Notes under the pieces: generated by a model
What the model was told of the DNA's origin: nothing
The model's database searches: none
What the model saw: only the letters and a program-made list of their open reading frames with translations
Made by a program: the position numbers and the translations under genes
Assembly: GCA_030614585.1 (NCBI GenBank)
Contig: JAUWTT010000153.1
Location: 1 to 8,328, forward strand
Source of the DNA: Acidobacteriota bacterium
GTDB lineage: Bacteria; Acidobacteriota; UBA6911; RPQK01; JAPXNP01
Length of the DNA stretch: 8,328 bases
Reading direction: 5' to 3'
Shown here: in pieces, positions 1-5,449 of the stretch
Numbering within the stretch: the stretch's first letter is position 1
How the letters are laid out: every line of letters starts with the position of its first letter

Positions 1-1
1 C

Positions 2-697
2 GCCGCAACCGGCTTGACCGAGAAAGCAGCAAAGCAGGAGGGAATTGAGTACGAGCTCGCGTTTCTGACGGGACTGAATCATGCTGGATACTACCCGGGG
101 GCCGAGACACTTCAGTTGAAGGTTCTTTTCGAAACCAGGAGTGGCAGATTGCTGGGAGGTCAATGTTGCGGCGGTGCCGGAGTCGAACGGCGTATAGACA
201 TCCTGGCCACAGCGATTTCTGGAAGCCTGTGCATCGAGGATCTGGAACAGCTCGATCTGTGCTATTCGCCTCCTGTAGGTTCTGCAAAAGACATCGCTAT
301 CCTGGCCGGATTCGCGGGCGCAAACACAAGGCGAGGCATCATGCCGCACATATTGCCCGAGGAATTCCGGACCGTCCTGAACGCCAAAGATCCGACGGTT
401 GTTGTCGATGTCCGAACGAAGAAAGAGTATCGGGAAGGGCATCTTGAAGGTGCCCTGCATATTCCTGTAGATGAACTGCGCGGGAGACTTAAGGAGATTC
501 CCGAAAGTAGTTCTGTCCTCGTCTACTGCCAAAGCGGCCACCGAAGCTATATTGCGCAGCAAATCCTGCTGAACCTCGGCCGTGCCAAGGTTCGAAACCT
601 TATGGGCGGCTACGGCCTGCTCGAACAGTATCGCCGGGCGAATGACGAACGAGGAAGTGCGAAGGCCGAACGACGAACGACGAACAAGGGAGAGTGA
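2..697 (+). CDS. CoA-disulfide reductase-like flavoprotein with C-terminal rhodanese domain (3' part; gene begins before the window)
   Basis: The reading frame is open to the window edge (first codons Ala-Ala-Thr-Gly-Leu-Thr), so the TTG at 14 is an internal Leu, not a start. The first ~105 residues match the dimerisation domain of CoADR-type pyridine nucleotide-disulfide oxidoreductases: GLTEKAAKQEGI, GVERRIDILATAI, LDLCYSPPVGSAKD. A rhodanese domain follows (roughly nt 345-630) with VVVDVRTKKEY, EGHLEGALHIP and the active-site loop CQSGHRS; its catalytic Cys codon is at 527-529. The FAD/NAD-binding and redox-Cys N-terminal part lies outside the window. Family members reduce CoA disulfide, persulfides or polysulfide with NAD(P)H, the fused rhodanese handling sulfane sulfur; they are cytosolic. 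The exact substrate cannot be told from this fragment. The last ~19 residues are not domain sequence: they are encoded by a 7-bp tandem array (639-729) that also supplies the stop codon. The gene is convergent with lepA. Confidence 0.88.
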   Translation, partial: AATGLTEKAAKQEGIEYELAFLTGLNHAGYYPGAETLQLKVLFETRSGRLLGGQCCGGAGVERRIDILATAISGSLCIEDLEQLDLCYSPPVGSAKDIAILAGFAGANTRRGIMPHILPEEFRTVLNAKDPTVVVDVRTKKEYREGHLEGALHIPVDELRGRLKEIPESSSVLVYCQSGHRSYIAQQILLNLGRAKVRNLMGGYGLLEQYRRANDERGSAKAERRTTNKGE

Positions 698-729
698 AGG
701 ACGAGTAGCGAAGTACGAACAACGAAATA
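639..729 (+). repeat. Heptanucleotide tandem array, CGAANNN family (13 units)
   Basis: Thirteen consecutive 7-bp units can be read without a break in phase. Nine begin with CGAA, and CGAACGA occurs three times (646, 667, 674). The array starts inside the CoADR-rhodanese gene, contains its TGA stop (695-697) and continues 32 bp past it. Because 7 is not a multiple of 3, it is translated as a non-repeating hydrophilic tail rich in Arg, Lys, Glu and Asn. The period was counted by hand from the sequence. Confidence 0.8.
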
Positions 730-754
730 AATACCCTGTGTAAGAAGGCTGCGT

Positions 755-768
755 TGCCCAAAAGGGCA
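755..768. other. Small perfect hairpin
   Basis: TGCCC (755-759) and GGGCA (764-768) form a perfect 5-bp stem around an AAAA loop, 26 bp after the CGAANNN array. No T-run follows on either strand, so it is not a standard intrinsic terminator. A stem this short may arise by chance. Confidence 0.35.
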
Positions 769-784
769 CCCGCCCCAAATCCTT

Positions 785-947
785 AGTTCGAAGCTCGAAA
801 TCCGAAACAAAGCGCAAGTTCGAATTTCTAGTGACTGAAACAGGCTCTCGCTGATAAGCTATTTAGAAACAGGCACTTCAGGGAGTGTAGACTTGAGACC
901 TTGTTCTTTTGTGTATGTTTCGAGTTTCGGATTTCGAGCTTCGAGCT
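785..947. repeat. Small dispersed element copy A, with 24-bp terminal inverted repeats made of TTCGA heptads
   Basis: The right arm (924-947) consists of TTCGAGT, TTCGGAT, TTCGAGC, TTCGAGC-type heptads. The left arm (785-808) is its reverse complement at 23 of 24 positions, including the unit order, which chance pairing of palindromic TTCGAA would not give. Between the arms lies a 115-bp core without an ORF. The core (806-894) recurs at 5232-5320 with about 66 of 89 identical positions, and both copies continue collinearly (3-nt indel) into TTCGA heptads. The element sits between the convergent CoADR-rhodanese and lepA genes. It has the layout of a MITE-like or fold-back element, but no transposase or target-site duplication is evident. 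Confidence 0.65.
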
Positions 948-948
948 T

Positions 949-975
949 GGTCTGCTGCGGTTTGAGCAACAGACC
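949..975. other. Hairpin between repeat element A and the lepA 3' end
   Basis: GGTCTG (949-954) pairs with CAGACC (970-975). After one C/A mismatch, TGC (956-958) pairs with GCA (966-968), leaving a 7-nt loop. It starts directly after the heptads of repeat element A and lies 33 bp beyond the lepA stop, which would suit transcription termination or 3'-end protection. Neither strand has a T-run after the stem, so a classical Rho-independent terminator is not supported. Confidence 0.45.
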
Positions 976-1007
976 CAGAAAGGTAGAGGGTGGGGGACAT
1001 TCGAGGG

Positions 1008-2813
1008 TTATTCGTTCCCCGCTTTGAGGACACTAAGAAAGGCTTCTTGAGGAATCTCTACCCGGCCGACACTTTTCATACGACGTTTTCCTTCTCTTTG
1101 TTTTTCGAGGAGCTTTCGTTTCCTCGACACGTCGCCTCCATAGCATTTTGCAATAACATTCTTACGTAGAGCCTGAATCCGCTCGGCAGCAATCACCTTA
1201 GCTCCAATGGCTGCTTGGATGCGGATCTCAAACAGTTGCCTGGGAAGAACCTCCTTCAATCGGCTGACGAGGGCCTTACCCTTATAGAAGGCCTTTTTAC
1301 GGTGACTGATGAAGCTCAGAGCATCCACCGGGTCGTTATTAATACGAATATCCAGCTTGGCCAGATTGTTCTTACGATAGCCTGAGAGATCGTAGTCAAA
1401 TGAAGCATATCCTCGAGTTCTACTTTTCAAGGTATCGAAGAAGTCCATCAAGATCTCGGCTAGAGGAAGCTCAAAGGTGAGTACAACACGATCTGTACCC
1501 GCGTACTCCATTGTCACGAACTCACCTCGTCGTTCAGTACAGAGATCCATGCATGCACCGACGTACTGTTCAGGCGTGAATATCACGGATTTCACGTAGG
1601 GTTCCGCAACTGAGTCAATCTTCCCCAGCGGTGGCCAGTGGGCAGGGTTATCGATCATCTGGACCTCGCCATCCTTGAGAGTGACTTTGTAAACCACCGA
1701 GGGGGCTGTCGCCACGAGTTCCAGATTAGACTCGCGTTCCAGCCGCTCCTGGACGATCTCGCTGTGTAAGAGGCCGAGAAACCCACATCGGAATCCGAAA
1801 CCCAGGGCTGCCGAAGTCTCGGGTTCATAGGACAGGGCGGCATCATTCAGGTGTAGCTTGTTGAGAGCTTCCCTGAGTCCCGAGAACTGGTCGCTATCGA
1901 CGGGGTACAAACCACAGAACACCATCGGTTTGACTTGTTTGTAGCCCGGGAGCGCTACAGACGCCGGATCGCTCTTGTCAGTGATCGTATCCCCCACGCG
2001 ACAGAGTCCGATTTCCTTGATCGCTGCGTGAACGAACCCCACCTGTCCAGTCTCGAGGCTGTCACAGGACCGCATGGCCGGAACAAAGACTCCTACTCCC
2101 GCCACCTCCGCCGTATGTCCCGAAGCCATCCATTTGACTTTCATCCCGGGTTTCAAACAGCCGTCGACAACTCGAACGTAAGCAATGATTCCGAGGTAGG
2201 GATCAAAGTGACTATCGAAAATCAGAGCGCGCAGAGGTCGATCGGAGCGGCCTTGCGGGGGAGGAATCTTCTGCACGATGGCTTCGAGAATTGCTTCGAT
2301 GCCCAATCCCTCCTTGGCACTCGCCGGAAGAGCTTCGGAGGCTTCCATCAAGAGACTCTCTTCGATTTCTATGGCCACTCGATCAACATCTGCCGCTGGG
2401 AGGTCAATCTTGTTGATAACTGAAATGATGGCCAGTCCGTGGTTCATAGCCAGATTGACGTTAGCAAGTGTCTGTGCTTCAACGCCTTGAACGGCATCTA
2501 CCACCAGGACCGCACCCTCGCAGGCGGCCAGGCTTCGCGATACTTCCCAGGTGAAATCAACGTGACCAGGTGTATCGATCAGGTTTAGCGCATAAACTTC
2601 ACCATCCGAAGCTTTGTAGTGAATTCGCACCGCAGCCATCTTGATCGTAATGCCACGCTCCCTCTCCAGATCCATCTGATCCAGGAGCTGCTCGCGCATC
2701 TGTCGTTCGTCAATGCTTCCGGTCGTTTCCAGAAGCCGGTCCGCCAGAGTCGACTTTCCGTGGTCGATATGCGCAATAATGCAGAAGTTACGAATCTTGT
2801 CCTGTTTATCCAT
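1008..2813 (-). CDS. lepA: Elongation factor 4 (LepA), ribosome-associated translational GTPase
   Basis: Length is 601 aa from the ATG at 2813, the usual size for LepA. All G motifs are present: P-loop AHIDHGKST (14-22), RGITIK (G2, Thr56), DTPGH (80-84, with catalytic His84), NKID (134-137) and SAK (165-167). Domain II and the EF-G-like III and V regions follow, then the LepA-specific C-terminal domain with GYASFDYDLSGYR, the NNDPVDALSFI region, AKCYGGDVSRKRKLLEKQ and a VEIPQEAFLSVLK ending. LepA is cytosolic, binds the ribosome, and is known for promoting back-translocation and for effects on initiation and 30S biogenesis. The frame stays open upstream to an ATG at 3020, but the extra 69 residues contain a heptad array and hairpins and have no counterpart in LepA, so the start at 2813 is preferred. 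No strong Shine-Dalgarno sequence precedes it (upstream reads GGGCCACAGCAA). It is convergent with the CoADR gene and divergent from the DUF1080 gene. Confidence 0.97.
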   Translation of the reverse strand: MDKQDKIRNFCIIAHIDHGKSTLADRLLETTGSIDERQMREQLLDQMDLERERGITIKMAAVRIHYKASDGEVYALNLIDTPGHVDFTWEVSRSLAACEGAVLVVDAVQGVEAQTLANVNLAMNHGLAIISVINKIDLPAADVDRVAIEIEESLLMEASEALPASAKEGLGIEAILEAIVQKIPPPQGRSDRPLRALIFDSHFDPYLGIIAYVRVVDGCLKPGMKVKWMASGHTAEVAGVGVFVPAMRSCDSLETGQVGFVHAAIKEIGLCRVGDTITDKSDPASVALPGYKQVKPMVFCGLYPVDSDQFSGLREALNKLHLNDAALSYEPETSAALGFGFRCGFLGLLHSEIVQERLERESNLELVATAPSVVYKVTLKDGEVQMIDNPAHWPPLGKIDSVAEPYVKSVIFTPEQYVGACMDLCTERRGEFVTMEYAGTDRVVLTFELPLAEILMDFFDTLKSRTRGYASFDYDLSGYRKNNLAKLDIRINNDPVDALSFISHRKKAFYKGKALVSRLKEVLPRQLFEIRIQAAIGAKVIAAERIQALRKNVIAKCYGGDVSRKRKLLEKQREGKRRMKSVGRVEIPQEAFLSVLKAGNE

Positions 2814-2913
2814 TTGCTGTGGCCCGGTTGCAGGAAAGAGGGAGAGTTTAATACAAATCACCCTTCGCTGCTCCGGAACTTGTACCGCGCCTTGCGGGGT
2901 GCCTGGTTTTGGC

Positions 2914-2948
2914 TTGAAACCTGGGACTTGGGACCTGGATCTTGGGTT
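2914..2948. repeat. Heptanucleotide tandem array, CTGGGAC/TTGGGAC family (5 units)
   Basis: Five 7-bp units in phase: TTGAAAC, CTGGGAC, TTGGGAC, CTGGATC, TTGGGTT. The array lies about 100 bp upstream of the lepA start. On the minus strand it translates to a Ser-Gln-Val-Pro-rich stretch, which explains the spurious N-terminal extension of LepA. It belongs to a different sequence family from the TTCGA arrays but has the same period. Confidence 0.65.
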
Positions 2949-2967
2949 CGTGCTCGTGCGAAATGCT

Positions 2968-3014
2968 TCCTCCTTCGCTTTATGCCCGGAAGGAGGACGA
3001 CGTTCGGGGTCGTC
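2968..3014. other. Two adjacent hairpins in the lepA/DUF1080 divergent region
   Basis: The first stem is a perfect 9-bp inverted repeat, TCCTCCTTC (2968-2976) with GAAGGAGGA (2989-2997), with a 12-nt loop. The second is a perfect 6-bp stem, GACGAC (2996-3001) with GTCGTC (3009-3014), with a 7-nt loop. They overlap by two bases, so in RNA they would compete only at the junction. The first stem places a purine-rich GGAGG on both strands, but no start codon follows at ribosome-binding distance. A role as operator, leader structure or part of a repeat cannot be decided. Confidence 0.45.
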
Positions 3015-3189
3015 GGGCAAAAGTGGAGGAGGGCCGGTGGTGACAAGCTTATCTTCCTCGCGATCGGGACAGTCTTTCGGATCGTCATGTTTTGGTCAGA
3101 AATCGGAAGAAAATGTCAGCCTGCGAACGGGACAATTTCTACCGGCATCCGGCATCGGCCAGTGGACACCAGTGATACGATTAACCCCT

Positions 3190-3954
3190 ATGTGTTGTGA
3201 ATGGAAAAGGTCAGGAATCGGATTCCTTCTCGTCGTGTGCGTATTGGCAGGATCGGCTCTTGCCGTTGCTGACGAGGGGGAGACGATTGTTCTCTTCGAC
3301 GGAACCGATCTCGGAGAGTGGGAAGCAATAGGGGAGGGTCTTTGGAGCATTACGGCTGAGGGATACCTGTTGGGGCAGAGGGATCCCCGGAAGCCTCCGT
3401 TTGAGAAGCCCTGGTTCAATGATCTGAAAGGTGATCTCAACCGATCCTGGTTCAACACTGATTTCAAAGTGATGATGAGTCAAGCGTGGTTGTACACCAA
3501 ACAGGATTTCGACGAGTATGATCTTCACATAGAGTGGTGGGTGCCGACACCGGGGAATAGCGGGGTATCCATTGGAGACAAGACCCGTGCCCGGTACACC
3601 TTCGGTGACGCGTCCGACCTTGGTAAGACTCCCTCGCAAATTGCCTATGAGATCCAGATCAGTAGCTCGTGGGGCGACGACTACACCTCTGGCAGCCTTT
3701 ACTCCATTATCGAGGCGAAGCCGGGGTACCAGAAGTCAGAAGGTTGGAACGCCTTTGACATCGAAGTACGCAGGGATTCAATACGTGTCGTTCTAAACGG
3801 ACAGCTTGTCACGGAGCATACCGTGCTTTCGGATCGTCCCACGAATGGGCCAGTTGGCCTTCAGCTACACGACGAAGGGAGCATCGCCATGTTCCAAAAT
3901 ATCTGGCTGCGAAAGGTGTCCGGCGCGAAGACACTTCAGGCCCTGCCCGAATAA
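3190..3954 (+). CDS. Secreted DUF1080 / 3-keto-disaccharide hydrolase-type protein
   Basis: A 254-residue precursor. Residues 1-25 form a Sec signal peptide: a basic start (WKR), a hydrophobic stretch GFLLVVCVLAG, and a likely signal peptidase I site after SALA or nearby. The mature part shows the hallmarks of PF06439 (concanavalin-like beta-sandwich): ETIVLFDGTDLGEWE (31-45), AWLYTKQDFDEYDLHIEWW (99-117) followed by PGNSGVSI, YEIQI (153-157), VLNGQLV (201-207), and the closing GPVGLQLHDEGSIAMFQNIWLRKV (220-243). Family members are secreted or periplasmic; characterised ones cleave 3-keto-glycosides made by partner oxidoreductases, but no such partner lies here, so the substrate is unknown. 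The ATG at 3190 is chosen because it directly precedes the signal peptide. The frame is open further upstream to 2713, overlapping lepA antisense, without coding character. No strong ribosome-binding site is seen. The gene ends 46 bp from the convergent ankyrin gene. Confidence 0.88.
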   Translation: MCCEWKRSGIGFLLVVCVLAGSALAVADEGETIVLFDGTDLGEWEAIGEGLWSITAEGYLLGQRDPRKPPFEKPWFNDLKGDLNRSWFNTDFKVMMSQAWLYTKQDFDEYDLHIEWWVPTPGNSGVSIGDKTRARYTFGDASDLGKTPSQIAYEIQISSSWGDDYTSGSLYSIIEAKPGYQKSEGWNAFDIEVRRDSIRVVLNGQLVTEHTVLSDRPTNGPVGLQLHDEGSIAMFQNIWLRKVSGAKTLQALPE

Positions 3955-3965
3955 GGTCTCCCCGT

Positions 3966-3993
3966 TTCGACATTCGAATTTCGAACTTCGACC
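3966..3993. repeat. TTCGANN heptad array in the gap between convergent stop codons
   Basis: Four in-phase 7-bp units, TTCGACA, TTCGAAT, TTCGAAC, TTCGACC, followed by a diverged TTTCTTC that ends exactly at 4000. The DUF1080 stop ends at 3954 and the ankyrin stop begins at 4001, so the array takes up most of the 46-bp gap. Its TTCGAA units are palindromic and could give weak secondary structure in both transcripts. There is no separate recognisable terminator here. Confidence 0.7.
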
Positions 3994-4000
3994 TTTCTTC

Positions 4001-5044
4001 CTACTGTGCTCCGGCCTCTTTCAAGACCGCCACGGTCTCGGCCTGGTCGTTGTTTTCAGCCCACTTAAGCGCGGTCCACCCGTTCTTGTCTGCGGCTTTG
4101 ATGTCTGACCTTTTCTCAATGAGGAGCTTTACAATCTCAGAGTGACCACGCATTGCCGCCCAGAGCAGAGCCGTCTGCATCGACTTGTCGACAGCGTTTA
4201 CTTCTGCTTTGTGCTCAATGAGGATTCTGACGGTTTCGAGGTGTCCGTTCTCCGAGGCGCGCATGAGGGCCGTCCGGTCCATATTATCCTTCGCCTCGGT
4301 ACCAGCCTCATTCTCGAGAAGGATGGTGACGACGCCGGCATGGCCCTGTTCAGCGGCTCGAAGCAACGCTGAACACCCGTCCTGGCCCGAGGCGTTGACG
4401 TCGGCTTCCCCCTCAATGAGTGCCTGGACAGCCGCCTCCTGGCCGTCATTAGATGCCAGGATCACGGCCGTACAGCCTTGAAAATCTTGGATCTCCGGAT
4501 CTGCCCCGTTTTCGATCAGGAAACGAACAGTATCGGCATTGCCACTGAGGGCGGCATGAGTTAAAGCGGTTCTTGCCGAATTATCGGTACCGTTGACATC
4601 CGCACCCTTTTCGATAAGCGTCTCGACAATCTCGGTATGGCCCCCGGTAGCTGCAAGCAACAGCGGCGTCAAGCCATCGGGGTCTTTGATTGAGACTTCA
4701 GCACCATTGTCCAGCAAAAGGTCCACGACTTGAAGATGGCCGTTCGTCGCCGCAAGAGTGAGTGCTGACTTACCGGCCATATCCTTCGAGGTTACCTTGG
4801 CCCCTTTGGCTATCAGAGCCTCGACGATCTCGACATTGCCCTTTTCAGCAGCAATCATCAATAGTGTTCTGCCTCCAGCGGCCTTCTGTGTTGCTTTTGC
4901 CCCTTGGTCCAGGAGCGATTTGGCCGTAGCGGTATCACCCTGTTCGACCGCCGAAACCAATAGTTCGTCAGAACTGGGACCGCAGGCAGCTAAGGGCAGC
5001 ATGAGAAAGCAGAGACCGCAGGCGAATTTCCGAATGAAAAGCAT
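4001..5044 (-). CDS. Ankyrin-repeat lipoprotein
   Basis: A 347-residue precursor. It has a basic N-terminus, a hydrophobic segment and a lipobox L18-A19-A20-C21, so Cys21 would be lipidated; Gly at +2 gives no inner-membrane retention signal. The mature protein is almost entirely ankyrin repeats of ~33 residues: about nine full repeats plus a C-terminal capping repeat (WTALKWAENND...). Typical units read TALLWAAMRGHSEIVKLLIEK, GADVN and AEVNAVDK. The first repeat (DELLVSAVEQGDTATAKSLLDQGA) is a usual N-cap. Ankyrin arrays bind proteins and have no catalytic role, so it may scaffold an envelope partner; no partner is identifiable from position. The start is supported by a run of seven Gs on the coding strand (complement of 5051-5057), a plausible Shine-Dalgarno 6 bases before the ATG. 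The repeats recur at ~99 bp in the DNA. The gene is convergent with the DUF1080 gene and divergent from DUF5658. Confidence 0.93.
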   Translation of the reverse strand: MLFIRKFACGLCFLMLPLAACGPSSDELLVSAVEQGDTATAKSLLDQGAKATQKAAGGRTLLMIAAEKGNVEIVEALIAKGAKVTSKDMAGKSALTLAATNGHLQVVDLLLDNGAEVSIKDPDGLTPLLLAATGGHTEIVETLIEKGADVNGTDNSARTALTHAALSGNADTVRFLIENGADPEIQDFQGCTAVILASNDGQEAAVQALIEGEADVNASGQDGCSALLRAAEQGHAGVVTILLENEAGTEAKDNMDRTALMRASENGHLETVRILIEHKAEVNAVDKSMQTALLWAAMRGHSEIVKLLIEKRSDIKAADKNGWTALKWAENNDQAETVAVLKEAGAQ

Positions 5045-5231
5045 AATGTACCCCCCCGATTTACAAGTAGATGTGTAGGTAAAATGCAGACTGGCCGTTT
5101 GGGTGGGAAATGAACGGTTGTAACTTGGTAGAAGACATACTCAGTAAGATTGACTCCCGGCCAGATTAGTAAGCCAACTTATGCTAGCACGCACTCGGCG
5201 GAATTGAAACGGCCTGTGTTGGACAATTTGA

Positions 5232-5377
5232 AGCAAATCTCAAGCTTGAATATCTAAGGACCAAAACAGGATCTCACGGATAAAGTGTTTAGGAACAGTT
5301 ACTTCAAGGTGTTTAGACCTTAGCGGACCTTCGAACTGCTAGCTTGTTTCGAACTTCGAGCTTCGAACTTCGAGCTT
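5232..5377. repeat. Small dispersed element copy B (core plus TTCGA heptads)
   Basis: Positions 5232-5320 align without gaps to 806-894 at about 66 of 89 bases. Shared blocks include AAACAGG, TCTC, GATAA, TTTAG, AACAG, ACTTCA and TAGAC. Beyond a 3-nt indel both copies share GACCTT and then, 21 bp further on, TTTCGA heptads. Here the heptads are TTCGAAC, TTCGAGC, TTCGAAC, TTCGAGC (5348-5375), a cleaner period than in copy A, with one more TTCGAAC at 5330-5336. The left inverted-repeat arm of copy A is not recognisable before 5232, so this copy is either truncated or more decayed on that side. Confidence 0.65.
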
Positions 5378-5382
5378 AAGAT

Positions 5383-5395
5383 GTGGGCGTCCCAC
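5383..5395. other. Small perfect hairpin after repeat copy B
   Basis: GTGGG (5383-5387) pairs with CCCAC (5391-5395) across a 3-nt CGT loop, 7 bases after the last TTCGAGC unit. In copy A a hairpin also starts directly after the heptads (949), so a hairpin may belong to the element. The two stems do not share sequence, so the parallel is only positional. Confidence 0.35.
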
Positions 5396-5449
5396 TTGTG
5401 ATAAGAATCATCTCGACCATCGGAGGTATTTGCTAGGATTTCCGCGAAA

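Larger units (their letters stand above)
698..1007. other. 310-bp convergent intergenic region filled with repeats
   Basis: This gap between the CoADR-rhodanese stop and the lepA stop holds the end of the CGAANNN array, a small hairpin (755-768), repeat element A (785-947) and a second hairpin (949-975). No convincing coding sequence was seen on either strand. The minus-strand frame from 810 down to 610 is a translation of the heptads. As both flanking genes end here, promoters are not expected and none was recognised. Confidence 0.7.
2814..3189. other. 376-bp divergent intergenic region between lepA and the DUF1080 gene
   Basis: This region should hold the promoters of both flanking genes. 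It contains a 7-bp tandem array (2914-2948) and two adjacent hairpins (2968-3014). A weak AT-rich patch on the minus strand (rc of about 2843-2856, GTATTAAACT) could be the -10 side for lepA. TGATACGAT at 3173-3181 resembles an extended -10 for the DUF1080 gene, but no matching -35 is seen. Open frames exist on both strands, but they are extensions of the neighbouring genes and carry no recognisable protein sequence. Confidence 0.55.
5045..5449. other. 405-bp divergent intergenic region between the ankyrin and DUF5658 genes
   Basis: The left part (5045-5230) should carry the ankyrin promoter; apart from its G-run ribosome-binding site (5051-5057) I recognise no clear -35/-10 pair there. The right part holds repeat element copy B (5232-5377) and a small hairpin (5383-5395). 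GGAGG (5422-5426) and AGGA (5435-5438) precede the DUF5658 start. Minus-strand frames here (5320-5559, 5408-5614) translate heptads or antisense and are not believable genes. Confidence 0.6.

Noticed and set aside
14..697. TTG at 14 as the start of a complete 227-aa rhodanese protein
   Set aside because: The frame is open to the window edge, and the residues before the TTG (Ala-Ala-Thr-Gly) continue the conserved GLTEKAAKQEG segment of CoADR-type reductases, so the gene is cut by the window.
610..810. Minus-strand frame of 66 aa
   Set aside because: It starts in the left TTCGA arm of repeat element A and reads through the CGAANNN heptads antisense to the rhodanese gene. The FRISSFELRI-type sequence is what TTCGA heptads encode in any organism.
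1935..2423. Plus-strand 162-aa frame inside lepA
   Set aside because: It is antisense to the highly conserved LepA coding sequence and has no domain signal of its own.
2713..3189. Upstream 159-residue extension of the DUF1080 frame
   Set aside because: It overlaps lepA antisense and the repeat-bearing gap, has no recognisable sequence, and would bury the signal peptide that begins at 3190.
4001..5044. Regular ~99-bp repetition that could suggest a CRISPR or satellite array
   Set aside because: The period is the 33-residue ankyrin repeat; units vary in DNA and keep the protein pattern.
639..5377. Heptad arrays as CRISPR repeats
   Set aside because: The units are 7 bp, contiguous and without spacers, and no cas gene is present.
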